A stretch of DNA of 64,000 nucleotides from Polydactylus sextarius (GCA_016801845.1 CM028918.1:15359001-15423000), one strand, 5' to 3'. Counted from the first letter of the stretch, positions 1 through 12,866 are shown. A program made the numbers and translations. Notes: generated from the letters alone by a model not told the origin.

Positions 1-1805
1 AGATTAAAAGTTAAAGCAGTGCAGCACTTACAGGCACTCAATCCATACACTCATACATAATGAGTAGCTTTGAAGCTGCACCAGCCCATGTTTAATATTA
101 ACAGTGCACTAAAGATTATCATCATTATCATAACATAACACCAGGATCATTATCACCAAAACAGAGTTTTAGCGGCTGCTCCCTTACGAAAATGGGCATC
201 CCAGTTCATGGAAGAGACAAGCTGCTCTGGTGCTCGGTCTGTAGGAGAGTGTGATTTCACGGTGTGGCGCAAAGGTCACAGAGATACTGCTCAGTGGTTT
301 GTACTGTGATAGTGTGGAAAGTGAAAGGCTGGTTAGCTCACTGTCACATCAGGTTTGTGTTTGATCTAACAAGGCTTCATATCTGAAGGGTTAGAGATGA
401 ATGACTTTAGTGAGTTTTTCATGTTTGACTTCAGAATATTTTGTGTTTTATTGAAATTCACTGAGCTTCAGATTCAATTTTTGTTTGTCGCTTCTTAATC
501 TAAGCTTGTATTTTTGTAGAAATCATCACTGTAGATCCGAGATTTCAGTCAATATGAGATAAAAGTAAGGTAGGGAGGAAAGGATTCACATCTTATATGA
601 TGGTAACAATCAAAAGACACATTTCTGAATCAGAGAAAAGCTATGATTCATTAGATTACTTGTCTAAAGTATATGTTGCCAAAAAAAGAGCTTGTCAATT
701 GCTTTTTGCTTCATTTTATTACAATTTGAAAAAATGTCATTTACCAGCCGATGTTTTTCGCTTTAAGTGTGTTTCAATCTGCTCAGCAATCATAAGCATG
801 TGTTGCATTAGGGAAAAAATGTCACCAGTTGTGAAATGACTCAGAAGTTTTATACAAGTGACGATTTCTCTAAAGGCCACTCAGAAAATAAAAATCCATT
901 ATAATGTGTTTTTAGAAAGTTCTTGTGATTCACAAAAACAGTCAAAACAACCTCCGGACGACCTGCGCAGCTCTTTTTATTTTTATTTTTATTTTTTATT
1001 TTTTGGTGATGACAAATAAGAGAATGCGGAGAAGGAAAGGGACTGGGGACTGCTTTATACTAAATTACTGCTTTATTGATCAGAAGCTAATGAAAAAGGA
1101 AAACCAATGAATCACTCATCTTTTCGCTCCTCGCAGTGCAGCCATTTAATTCTCATAACTCCTAACTGCTTCTATCTAGTACACCTACAAGCTTAACTCC
1201 TCGTGTTGATTTATTAAAGCCATATGTAAGATTTACCCCCATCTAGTGGTGAGGTCGTATAACGCAACCAACTGAATAGTATCTTTAGCCCGTGTGCACA
1301 ATTCTTTCCACGCTAGCTGAGAAGTATTAACAGGATGTCGTCCTTCTGTTCGGGAAAAACAACTCTGATATTTACTCAGTTTCGTACCATACCTCTACCA
1401 TGACACCTCTGTCTCTCTCTGTCACTCTCTCGCTTGTTTTTCACTAATACAAACATGTTTAACATTTAATGTGAAAAACTAGTGAGTAGTCCGCTAGCTA
1501 GCTTGATGCTAACACACAATGGAAAATGCCATAGACACAATAAACAGTTGTGGTAATTTTAACTCAGTAAAAGATAGTTTTCCTCAACATGCTTAACATA
1601 CCCATGTTATTACCCCACGTTATTTTTCTTATTTATGCGACGGCATGTCGTTTCTGTCTCTACATGGTCGCGTGTTTACATTTCTCCTCTGCTCTCTGTG
1701 TCTCTCATGGCGGAGTTCAGCCCCGATGAACACAAAGAGAGACCTGCACACACACACAGATGAACACACTCAAACCAGCAAACAGAGAGTGTTGTAAGTT
1801 TTGTT
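1..1805. other. No gene seen; AT-rich, probably an upstream intron of the fam184a-like gene
   Basis: Short random frames only, and no splice-bounded coding segment was recognised. One CTCF-like motif (1236-1249). The end near 1690-1800 has short CA repeats before the LINE. Confidence 0.6.
1236..1249 (-). promoter_or_regulatory. CTCF-like motif
   Basis: On the minus strand this reads CCACTAGATGGGGG. It matches the CTCF core at all but the last of its 12 positions. It is in a gene-poor stretch 5' of the LINE. Confidence 0.3.
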
Positions 1806-3480
1806 TTGAGTGGAGTGTTTTGGAGTGTTTTTGAGGTTGCTGCTACAGATCTAAATGAACTCACTGACACTGTGACATCATACACCAGCTTTTGTGAGGA
1901 CATGTGTGTGCTGACCAAAACCTTCTGCACATACAACAACAGTAAACCCTGGTTCACTGCAAAACTCAGGATGTTTCGTCAGGCCAAGGAGGAGGCCTAC
2001 AGAAGTGGGGACAGAGTCCTGTACAACAAGACCAGGAACGTGCTGAAGGAGATCAAAGCGGCAAAGAGGCGCTACTCTGAGAAGCTGAAAAACAGCTTCT
2101 CAGCAAACAAGCCTGCATCAGTGTGGAGAGGTCTACAGGACATCACTGGCTACAGGAGACCATCCCCCCACATTGCAGTGAACTGGCTGACGACCTGAAT
2201 GTCTTCTACTGCAGGTTTAAGCCAACATTCACACCCATCCCTCACTCCATCAGACAACCCTCACCCACCCTATGTGATGTGATTTTCCCCAGCCTCACGT
2301 GCTGGCACCCGGACAATCAACACAGACGCCCCCCAGGGATGTGTACTCTGCCCACTGCTCTTCTCTCTCTACACAAATGACTGCACCTAGGGAGATCCAT
2401 CTGTCAAACTCCTGAAATTTGCAGATGACACAACTGTCATTGGCCTCATCCAGGACGGCAACGAGTCTGCATACAGATGTGAGGTAGGACAGCTGGCCCT
2501 CTGGTGTGGTCAGAACAACTTAGAGCTGAACACGCTCAAAACTGTAGAGATGACAGTTGATTTCAGGAGTAGCCCCCCTGCACTAGCCCCCATCCCCGTC
2601 CTCAACAACACTGTGACCACGGTAGAACCTGAAATTTTCCCAGTCTCCCAGGACCTAAAGTGGACACCCAACATAGACTCCATAATCACAAAAGCCCAGC
2701 AGAGGATGTATTTCCTGCGTCAGCTCAGGAAGTTCAACCTGCCCCAGGAGCTGCTGATCCAGTTCTACACCGCAATAATCCAGTCTGTTCTCTGCACATC
2801 CATCATCGTCTGGTTTGGTCCTGCCACCAAACAGGACAGGAACAGACTGAAACAGACAATTAGACTGCAGAGAAAATCATTGGTGTTGATCTGCCCACCA
2901 TCCAGGACTTATATACATCCAGGGTCAAGAAACATCTCTGCAGACACATCACATCCTGGTCACAACCTGTTTTGAACTTCTCCTCTCCGGTAGGCGATAC
3001 AGATCACTGTACGCCAAAACAACCAGACACAAGAACAGTTTTTTCCCCCAGTCGTCGCTCTGTTGAGCACTACTGTACCCACCTAACTCCAACACCTTGT
3101 ATATAACTCTGCCAGTCTGACTGTCTGATCTGTAACTTACACTATGTACATAAAAAACACCACACTGTAAATAATATTCAGTATTCATATACATATACAT
3201 AATATATATTTAATATCTAAATATAATCTAATCAACACACTTCTATTCACTATTCACATTCGTTCATATTTATTTATTCTACCTATATATTATACTGCAG
3301 TCCTCCAGCTCAGTGTCCATATAGTGTTTATATATTTTGTGTATATAATTTTTATTCTATGTTTTATGTCTGTATGTTTAAATTACACTTGAGCAAAGGA
3401 AAAGAACCGTAGCCAAATTCCTTGTATGTGTTCACATACTTGGCCAATAAAGCTGATTCTGATTCTGACTCTGACTCTGA
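1806..3480 (+). mobile_element. L2-type LINE, internally deleted and inactive
   Basis: On the plus strand, pieces of a non-LTR retrotransposon ORF2 are visible. Near 1930-2200 lies the linker before the reverse transcriptase (KPWFTAKLRMFRQAKEEAYR, YCRFKP). From 2300 on, the palm and C-terminal parts follow, with FADDT at 2418-2432 and the AQQRMYFLRQLRKFNL segment. Much of the fingers and palm region is missing at about 2290-2310, and there are frame changes and a stop (TAG near 2389). The 3' end reads GCCAATAAAGCTGATTCTG with a TGATTC repeat tail (about 3453-3480), typical of L2-clade elements in fish. It is a dead copy. Confidence 0.85.
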
Positions 3481-4073
3481 TAGCTGGAAAATATGTTGCG
3501 AAAATATATCAGAGGCCCAGAAAGATACTATGCATTGAAAAAAATGTTTTTTTTTTTTTTGCCAGACATACGTATGTATATATCTAGATGTAGAGATATA
3601 TAGATGGTTTTTCACATAGCTCTCTGGTAGAATATCTCTGGTCGGTATCTCTCTCGATCAGTCTGACTCAGCAGAGCCGTATTTATCTAGTGTTGTCCCC
3701 TGTCAACACTTGTAGTCTCAATATAGTGTAACATGGTGATCTGCGCTATATGTTTATGTAAATTGAAATTTCACAACCTACCTGAATATTGCGACTTATT
3801 GATGGAGGTAATTACTAAATTAATAGGATCATAGTTGTGCATGAAAAAAATTTTGTTTATAGATAACCTGAAAAATTACAAATTGTAGCTTAAATGATTG
3901 AATGTACACAACTTGGTCAAATCACATTTGAAGTGAACAAGTCTTGTAAGTGCTGCCTTTGCATTTTCTTGACTGTCATCGTAGTGTGAGCTGTCAAAGC
4001 CTGAATGATGTTCGGTGAATCATTTGTGCAGAATACTGATGTTTTCGTATTTGTCTTGTGTCTCCTTGTACAG

Positions 4074-4191
4074 GCTGGAAGGAACAGAGGAGAAGTTCAG
4101 AAACAGGGAGAGTCGTCCTGAAGACCTGCAGATCATCGCAGAGCTGAAAGACATGGTCTCTGAGAGAGAATCTCTGGTCAAGAAACTAGTG
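4074..4191 (+). CDS. fam184a: fam184a-like exon, coiled-coil end
   Basis: The acceptor is TTGTACAG at 4066-4073 and the donor GTAGGT begins at 4192. The exon starts on the third base of a codon and ends on a complete codon. It encodes a highly charged helical segment (EEKFRNRESRPEDLQ, then AELKDMVSERESLVKKLV) typical of a coiled coil. It joins in frame to the exon at 5317, giving KKLV-DDKKFYQL as in the family. Confidence 0.85.
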
Positions 4192-7100
4192 GTAGGTAGT
4201 TGCTATAGACAGACACTGGTATATATACTATATACATTAAGTGTTAAAACTGAAATGCTCCATCTCCAGTTCGTTAATATCATGTGAGAAGTATGGGCCA
4301 CTTTGTCCAGGTCCACGAAAGACAAATATATTTTCATTGACTTTCCATCAGAGTTAATAGAGAAATTGAGTAAAAACAACATGAATCAAGCTTCTGGCAA
4401 TTTGTTTGGGACAAGCTATGTTTTTATTTTATTTTCAGTTAGTGAATCAGTTGCTAAAACTGATGCTAATAAAGATGTGAACTAAAACAAAACAGGATCC
4501 AAGATATAACCCTGAGGTTATGGCACTTTTGATAAATGTGTTTGCTTTATTGTTCCTGTCCCAATACCTGAAAGACATGATAGGAAATATTCACTCATTT
4601 TAATTGATAATACTCTGAATAAACTAAGATGAAGGATTGAAGGATGTTTGTGATGCAGTTCAACAGCCCAGTAATGAGTCTACCTGACTTAGTTTTCATA
4701 TAGTCTAGTCTTTTGAGTTCTATCTTCAGAAGTGTGTGTGGATTAATAAAATGTTGAGTTACATGTTTCTAATGCTAATTTATTCAAAGCTTAACTTTAC
4801 TTAATGACTGTTTCACATCACCATGACCAACCTTTTTTGTCTTTTAGACCTAATGTGCTTCACATCATTAACAGTGATTTTCATTGGGTTTGTCAGGGAC
4901 ACAGAACAATAACAAGGCTACTGCAGTTCCACAGCACTAATCACATTATAAAGGTGACTTTCTAAATCAGCTTATATTTGTCACGGTGTAACGCCGTTGT
5001 CATTGAGGTATCAGAGTCATGAGCTCGTGAAATCCAACAGTCTGTTGTTGTTTTGCGGTAACGAGTTGACAACAAAGTGTTTAAGAGTCGTACGTCCAAA
5101 TACAGATGGGAGAAATCACACAAGCGAGAGGAAAGTTATAAAAGATAAGATTTAATGTTTTGAAGCAGCAACATAAAACTGCAGTGTCAAGTCTGTGCGT
5201 AGTCTTCAAAAACGTCTGCAGACAGAACTCGTTAAATGTGAGATTCTCAGGCTTTTCAGTCTCTTGAGCCGTTCGCAGCCTCTCTGGATGTCAGCTAACA
5301 TGAGTTTCTCCTGCAGGATGATAAGAAGTTCTATCAGCTGGAGCTTGTCAACAGAGAGACCAACTTCAACAAAGTGTTCAACGCCAGTCCTAATGTAGGA
5401 GTCATCAACCCTCTCATCAAGGTAAGACCCGGATCTCCCGTAACACACCACACACGGGGCACTAATGATGAGCCTGTCGCTTTATTTTACCACATAGCAA
5501 CGATGATATCAACTCCATCTCATTTCATACCTGACAGTGCTGATCGATCGCAAGGACAATCAGTACTGAGGTTGTTTGTTTTTCTTTTTTAAAAAAAGGA
5601 ATACTGTTGCATTGTAACAACCATGAATCAGCACCACTGTGATATCCAGATATTGTTTTAATTGCTGTCCAACAAACGAGACCATTTTAAGGAGATGATG
5701 AGCTTCTACAAGACTGAGCTGAGCGGCAATGACGAACAAAAGTGAGTTGTTACAGAAAAAAACAAGATTAATGGCAATGGAAAAAGGACAACGGAAAAAT
5801 CAATTTTAACAAGTTTATTCTTGTAAAACCAAGGTTATCAAGGACGGAAGAAGACGGTCTTTCCTTCCCTTTATTAAATAACAACATTGATACCATGAGA
5901 TGGAGGCCAACACTTGAACTGACCAGTGAGTCATTTGTTGACAGCAATTTAAACAAAAGGTCACATTAAAAAAAAAAGGCACTGAGTTCTAATTTACTTC
6001 AATGTTTGGTTGAAGTGAAATGTCCTTCAACTTTGATGAAAAGAACATAAAGAATACAAATATACAACACAGACACATTGTAAGAACCGAGACGCAGCTG
6101 TAGCTGCCTGAAATTAGTATTGACATTTCATCTCAAGTTCTCAAGTCAATGTAATTGCAGAAATTTGTAGTTTCACTTTACTTTAAAGACCCTGAAAAAT
6201 CTGAATATCTCTATTAATGTTATATGTGATTATATGATATGATTTACGATGCAGTTAGCAGCAAAGATTCATTTTTTGTTTGGAATTTTCTAATAAATTA
6301 ACATTGTCAGTTTGCTTCATGAATTACAACTTATTTGGTTGAAATGTTGCTAAATCATAATTGGTCCATAGAGGTATATGACATCACATTGTCTCTTTTT
6401 GATAAAAACAGAAAAAAGAAAAAACAAATGACAGAAATCTCCTTAGAGAAATAACCAAACTTTTGTGAAAAAAAAACAGCATTGATGTATGATCGCATCA
6501 CTCAGATGAAGAAGATGATTGAGAACAAACAACAGGATGATTCAGGGCCTTTAAAGCTCCCAGTGCTCCTCTATAATCTGATACTTCATTCTTCACAGTG
6601 TGTCTGAGTTGAATGGTTCCCACTGCATGGTCAATATATAGCTGTTGACACCATCTCTCGGGTTTTATAACTTCCAGTATTTATGTTCATGCTGTTACAT
6701 GTATTTTTTCCACATATCTGTACATGTGATGTGTGTTCTCTAATTTCATTTCTAATTATTTTTTGTTTGTTCGTTTATCATGTGTGGGTTAACGTGCGAG
6801 TGATTCTTCCACCCAGTTCGACTGTTCTTCGTAACTTTTCCTCCAGCTTTCCTTTGCTTTCCAAGCCATTTGTTAGTGTGAGATGTTTCCTGCTTTGACA
6901 CATCTCTTCTCATCTTGAATTTCCATTCTGCTCAGAGCGACTGGTGCTTTAAGACTGAGATTGAGTGATGCCAGTCTTCACTCTGGACCATTCACTCTGC
7001 TCTGATCAGCATTTAAATATAATCAAGTTAGCACGCTGCTCTCTTCCTGTCTCTCACCGGCTGGACTGTTACGACCTCTAGAGCTCTTCCCTCTGCTCCA

Positions 7101-9555
7101 TTTTTTCCCTCCCTCCATTTCTTCTTATGTTACATTATTATTTTGTTTTAAACTTCCCTTTTACTCCTTTTTTGACCCTCGTGCCCCTTCCTTTTTCTTT
7201 TTTTTTTTCTATGTAGCAAAAGAAAAAGAATGAGAAAACAGCAGCCAGCAGACTCAGCAGCTCTCCTAATCTCAGGGCTCTGGAAGCAGCAGGCATGGGC
7301 GTGGGCGTGGGAGTGGGCGTGGCGGGTACAGGAAGTGGGCAGCACCCACAGACCCCGCAACCCCCACCCCCGCCCCCTGCCCACCCCAGCCGTCTAGAGC
7401 CCATCCCCAACTCCCCCCTCCACCACCTTGAGCTCAACTCCAACAAACCTCTTCCCCCGCCGACCCCTCCCACCGAACCCAAGAAATTCATGAGGTGAGA
7501 CCTTTTCAGCCCCGACGGGCAGCAAGCTGGTCAATCCATGCATCAATCATCCAGTAACAGGCCTCTGTTTAACTCGAAACTCCTGTGGATTAAACGACTC
7601 GCAGCCTGAGTCCGACTTTGAATGTAAAAACTATTTCAGACAAACACCAGAACTCTTTCTGTTTCTGGCTTTGTGAAACAATAATTGATGTTTTACATTT
7701 TTATCCTTTTCTGCAGAGTCTGGCTCTTCAACAAACCATGAGGAGCATGAAATCATTATCATCACTATCTGCAGAGTGTAGTAGTGTAATGTGTTGTGAC
7801 TGACCTTTAGCTAAGTCCTGCTCCCAGTAACTGGTGTTACACGTTGAGCTTAACATTTTCACACATGCTATTATATATTTTACAGACTTTATAATGGCAG
7901 ATTTACCAGTCAAACATTATAGCAACATGTGACTGATATCACATATCTCATTTCTCATTTTCCTAAAGATGCATTTGATAACTATGTATGTGATATCAAG
8001 CTAGCATTAGAAGTTAGCTGCTATTAGCCGTTAGCTAGCATTAGCAGTTAGCATACTCTTGTAACTGTAGGGAATAAAAAATTGAGAGCAGACTGTTGTT
8101 GAGCTCAAATTACTATAATTGGATCTCATACTTTGACAAGCAAGACAAGTTAGATTTATGCTTCACTGTGCACATCTTCATCCAGTATGTTTACCTAAAA
8201 AGTTAAAAAAAAAAAAAAAAAGAACAAGCTTTTAGGACATGGACAAACTGATCAGTTTGACAAATGTAGTAGTGTTGACAGTTTCCCAGGGGACAGTTTA
8301 TATTGGGATAATTTGGCAGATCTTGGATCCAATTTGCCTCCAGGTCTTTCCTTACTTCGATAGCGGTCTGAACTTAATCTAATAATCTGCACAATGGGAA
8401 TTGGAATTGAGCAGAAACTTGCTAATGAGATATAGCTACTGCTAATGAGATTAGCCAATGAGAGTGAGCTGAGCAGGTGATGTCATCGTATGTGATGTTT
8501 TCCTGCACACCAGTTGTCAGTAATTGTCGTCTTCATGCCAGTGAACTGTTACAGAAAGTATAAAGATGTCTACATTTCTAATGATCACAAATAACAGTCG
8601 CAATGTTAGCTTGTAGCAGTAGCCAGCTAACTTCCCCTCACTTCAGGCTAACAATTAAACTTTAGTTCCAAACTCACCACCAGCTTGTGCTGTGAAATGT
8701 GTAAACATTAACCTGAGATTATCCAGGAGTAACAGCTGGAATATAATATATCCGTAGGTCATAAACTAGTTAGCCAGATGTGCTAATGTAGCTGCAGCTT
8801 ATGTCAGAGCAAACAAATTGCCCTTGTATTTTTAGGAGAGGGTTACAAAAATCCAGTGTAATTTTGACTTGCAGGTCTGCTGAGTTGTTTACTGGTTGCG
8901 AAGCTATGAGTGTGTAGCTGTTGGGAGGGATTTAGCTAATGGTCAGTTAAAACGTGCCGGTAGATGATGTCTGCCTCCTGTCAGGCCCTGAGGTTCTTAC
9001 TGTTTACGACAGTGACTCAGTCTAGATTAAAAAGACTTCAGTGCTGAACCTCTGACACATCAGCAGCATCACTGCTCTTTAAATTAAACATTTATAAATG
9101 AACATTATAAACTGAAACATAAACACAAGAGTTCCATTTGCGACCGAAGCTTCAAAGAATGGCCTTGGAATGCAAAAGGGCATGTTTTTTATTTATTTAT
9201 TTATTTTCATTTTTTTTCTCTCTCCACAAACTGTGTGTCTGTCAGTCTGAACATGTTTCCAGTGTGCATGATGTTTCCGTTCTCTGTGCAGGAAGTTATA
9301 CAACTTGCTGTTAATGTCGTCGCTTTTTCGTTTTGTGTTTTGCATCGTGTCATTTTGTGACATTGTTTGTTTGTTTGTTTGTTTGTTTTTCATCTTCATC
9401 TTCTTCATGTGAATTACAGCATGTTGCACACGCTGCACTTTCCTCTTCGACTCCAAAAAATGGGATTGATTATAATTGTACAAAGTAAAATAAAAGAACA
9501 CTATTTTTGTCATGTGACTTTATAATGAAGTTGATATTGTCTTTTGCTATCCTGG

Positions 9556-9635
<80 letters not shown>

Positions 9636-12600
9636 ATGGTTGTGGTGTCTTATTTTGAAAATACTTTTTTTTTTTACTGCTCAGCTGCAATAAACTGCTG
9701 CTCTGATTGGTCCCTGTGGTGTGAACTGATATGATGATAAATGATCTAACATGCGTCTCACATTAACACATGCAGTGTGTATTTGCATGCCAAGAAGTGT
9801 GTGTGTGTGTTTGAATGAGTGTGAGCATGTTATGGATATTTTTTTTTTCATCCATTCTGCTGCATGATTTGCTGGTGTTCATGTAAAGAATGAGATGGGA
9901 TGGCTGCTTCGCAAAAACCTCTGTTGTCATGGGAACCACCTTTTGCTTATTTTTACAAAAGAAAAGCACACACACACACACACACACATACAGATGTTCT
10001 TTAAGGTGATCCTGGTTTTTGTGAAATTAAAGCCCTTTGCCTTTATTAGTGGGAATACAAGAGCACAACACACTCACACACACACACTGACACTCTCACA
10101 CACAACAGAGCAGAGTATTGACAGTATGAGGTCAGATTTTACAGATCTGCCCTGAAATGTTTTCACTCTCTATGAAACGACTGAACCCTCTGTTCCCCCC
10201 GTACACTCTTTGTTCTAGCTGGACCGACGGCTCTGCCCCAACGTTAACCCGTCTTCAAAAGGCTGAGTGATCAGTCGCTTGTAAATCTGACCCTTTTTTA
10301 AACACTGGGTGTTAAAGTCTTCATCTCTTACACTCAGGAAACCTTATCTAAATTAATTAGACTATTAAACCGAACAACCTCACTAAATGTCAATGCACCT
10401 ACTAGCATCCACATATTAATAAGGAGGCCCACTGTAGCACCGAGGGAGAGGGGACACACATAATTTCCTTCTATAATGTCGATGTTAGAGTAAGAAAACA
10501 CACATTTACACACAGTTCCACTCCAGCCAAACTCAACTAGTCAATGTCAATACGTAAGAGTTAGACTTTGGATTCTAATATTGTTTACTTCCTTTTTATT
10601 AGATATTCTGCATTTAAATTAAAGCAACATAAACTTTTTCATATAGACAAACATTTTGTACCGAATACCTTTGAGCTATTTTGTCTCCTTTGTTAAATAT
10701 AAAAAAAATATGTGTGTGAAACAACATACTTCTTCTTAGTTTTCTTTATTATAATAACAATTATAATAATAACTCATAATATATCACATTAACTGCTGCT
10801 GAAATATTACACGATATATATACTTCTAATTATAACAAACCATTAAAAACTAAAAAAAAGAATTGGTAGAAAGTTGCTGATGTTAAAAAGTTAAAAAGAT
10901 GAAGTCAAGATAAATATGTGGCTTCACATTAGAAATAAAGAGATAAACACAGATTTATACTTTTGTTGAAGAAACCAGATTTTTTTAACCATTTAGTTGA
11001 ATTGATTCACTCACTAAAATCACTATATCAATAATTATTGTAGTTTACACGTTTAAATTATGTCTCTATGTATCAATCAACTGACAGTAGGCATCATAAT
11101 GAGGTTGTAGTCCAGTGTTGTTATTTAATAGAGAATAAAAGCTGCAAGTTGTTCTGCAGTGTTAGTTTAATATAGAAACATGTGTTAAGTCTTGTATAGA
11201 GTCTGAGTCGTGTCCATGTTCAGTGTAAACATGATTTTTCAGACTCAACAAATATAACAGGAGTCCCTTTGGGTGTTAATTGACAACATAAAAAGCAGAA
11301 AAAAGAAAGAAAAAAAAAACAGTCCCAACATTAATTATTAGCCGGGGGTTATGGGGCCGCTTGTTCAATAAGCAGCTAATTAAGAAAAGCACAAGTGGCT
11401 CCAATAGTTTGTTTGTTTTGATAGATGCACACAATTGACCTAATTAGTGCAAACATTTGGGAAACAGCAGTGTTGCCCACCACCTAACTACCACACACAC
11501 ACACACACACACATCTTCATCAGTCCTAAGTATATGGATTTAAACAGCTTCATCTCTTCATACTGTACAGATTTCACTGTTAAAGACACATTACAGGCTG
11601 ATATATGTTAGTGTGATACAACATATTAGGGTTTATATTATATTAGAGATAATACATTCTGTATCAGATCAGATCAGTGAAAACTTGTCAAAAATCAAAA
11701 CTTACATGCTGCAGTTTCAGCAACTCATCAACTTGTATTGTACTTCAATATAGAATGAATCATATAGAGTTTATATATAGATTGTAAGACTGCTTTATCA
11801 ACCGCACAAGATTAACCCCAAAATGAAACCCTGGGGTCTTAATGTGTCTCTTAATATGTGTTGGTTTATCAAAGAATCTGCAGCGTTTAAAACCAGTATC
11901 AACTGGACTCATCACGAGGACAAACTCTCACAGCTCAAGTCCAGCTCTGGCGTCTTTATTTGTCATGGTTCCACGAAAACAACCGAGCTTAGATGACAAA
12001 AAAAAGGCCTGAGGCAACATGAGCGGAGAATAGAAACGGTTTAATCCAACCATGATGTGGTGGAGGGACACAGCTGAGAGTTTGTGATAAACTCAGGCCT
12101 CGTCATGTTGACAATGACTTGCTGCCCCCTTGTGGACAGAAATATTTTTTACAGACCGCTATTAGTATATTTTATTGCTGCACAGCCTGTCAGTTTAATT
12201 CTGTTAACAATTATTTAAATTAAAGGAAAATGAAATAGAAATAAAACATTTGGTCTGGAGCTGTAGTTACAGTATCGAAACACTAAAGTACAAATGAAGT
12301 CATTCATTGAAAGCTCAGTGAAGTAAAAGTAAAGATTCAGCTATTATTTAGAGAAATGACCTTTTATGCTGTTATATTGTATCTATTATGAAACCTTGTA
12401 TAGAACTAGGTGTCAAAACCATATTCATTCAAAGAATATCTGTTATTTTAAGTGTTTCATATAAGTTAATTATATTAAAAACTGATCATTGATTTAGAAA
12501 GTATTGGAACAAAGGTGAACTGTGTTGAAAGTAGGTTGGAAAATATGTTAAAAAAAAAAAGTATTTCTCTGTCATTGTCAGACTAAAAATGAAACTGTGT

Positions 12601-12752
12601 ATTATTTCCTGACTGTTCTTTTTTCTGTCTTTTATTTTGTTCTTTTTTTTTTTTTGTTCTGTACCTGAAGCCCTCCTGAAACAAAGGACTCTGCCATCAA
12701 TTCCCCAGACGCCCAGCGCCAGGAGTGGTTCGCTCAGTATTTTTCCTTTTGA
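4074..12752 (+). CDS. fam184a: FAM184-family coiled-coil protein, C-terminal exons (partial gene)
   Basis: Four exons (4074-4191, 5317-5421, 7217-7494, 12671-12752) join in one frame through canonical GT-AG introns and end at TGA 12750-12752. The product runs from a charged coiled-coil end (RPEDLQIIAELKDM) through KKFYQLELVNRETNFNKVFN and NASPNVGVINPLIK to a Pro-rich tail, ending in SPDAQRQEWFAQYFSF. This resembles the conserved C-terminus of vertebrate FAM184 proteins as I recall it; FAM184A ends in a very similar QRQEWFARYF-type motif. The molecular function of the family is not established. Upstream exons carrying most of the coiled coil lie outside the window. A low-complexity Gly-Val and Pro-rich insert sits in the third exon. 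Family assignment is strong. Choosing fam184a over fam184b is inference, from the tail and from teleost linkage of 6q- and 2p-type genes. Confidence 0.82.
5317..5421 (+). CDS. fam184a: fam184a-like exon, conserved NASPNVGV segment
   Basis: The acceptor is TCTCCTGCAG ending at 5316 and the donor GTAAGA begins at 5422. The exon is exactly 35 codons, phase 0 at both ends. It encodes DDKKFYQLELVNRETNF followed by NASPNVGVINPLIK, the most conserved part of the family C-terminus that I can recognise here. Confidence 0.9.
7217..7494 (+). CDS. fam184a: fam184a-like exon, Gly-Val and Pro-rich
   Basis: The acceptor follows a long T-rich tract (TTTCTATGTAG, ending 7216) and the donor GTGAGA begins at 7495. 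It encodes QKKKNEKTAASRLSSSPNL, then a run of alternating Gly and Val, a run of prolines, and LEPIPNSPLHHLELNSNKP. The SSSPNL and LEPIPNSP segments match the family. The roughly 30-residue low-complexity stretch between them looks like an expansion. The exon ends two bases into a codon, completed by the exon at 12671. Confidence 0.85.
9560..9632. repeat. TC microsatellite, about 36 units
   Basis: Uninterrupted TC repeat in the last fam184a-like intron. A long homopurine-homopyrimidine tract. Confidence 0.98.
12123..12135 (-). promoter_or_regulatory. CTCF-like motif in the last fam184a-like intron
   Basis: The minus strand reads CCACAAGGGGGCA, one mismatch to the CTCF core. This form is often seen among vertebrate CTCF sites. 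Confidence 0.35.
12671..12752 (+). CDS. fam184a: fam184a-like terminal coding exon
   Basis: The acceptor TGTACCTGAAG ends at 12670, after a long T-rich tract. The first base completes an AGC serine codon split with the previous exon. The exon encodes PPETKDSAINSPDAQRQEW and then FAQYFSF before TGA. The W-F-A-Q-Y-F aromatic end is the family's conserved terminal motif. The preceding intron is about 5.2 kb. Confidence 0.88.
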
Positions 12753-12800
12753 TTGACCACAAACCTGCAAAACACAAAAGGATTCAGCATGTCGACCAAA

Positions 12801-12803
<3 letters not shown>

Positions 12804-12834
<31 letters not shown>
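12804..12834. repeat. Poly-A tract, 31 bases
   Basis: Lies in the 3' UTR region of the fam184a-like gene. Similar pure runs are at 38784-38815 (A32) and 39228-39253 (A26), and T runs at about 29566-29591. Confidence 0.95.
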
Positions 12835-12838
<4 letters not shown>

Positions 12839-12866
12839 CAAAAACACAAAACAAAAAGGAAAAAAA

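Larger units (their letters stand above)
3481..7216. other. Introns between the first fam184a-like exons
   Basis: Apart from the exons at 4074 and 5317 nothing coding is recognised. A 27-codon frame at 5666-5752 with a donor-like end is noted in the findings. The rest is AT-rich with short A/T runs. Confidence 0.6.
7495..12670. other. Last fam184a-like intron, about 5.2 kb
   Basis: Contains TTAGC-rich sequence near 7990-8050, a TTTG repeat (9364-9390), the TC microsatellite, CA repeats near 9966-9990 and 11491-11512, an unusually composed block at 11330-11480, and a CTCF-like motif at 12123. No gene. Confidence 0.6.
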
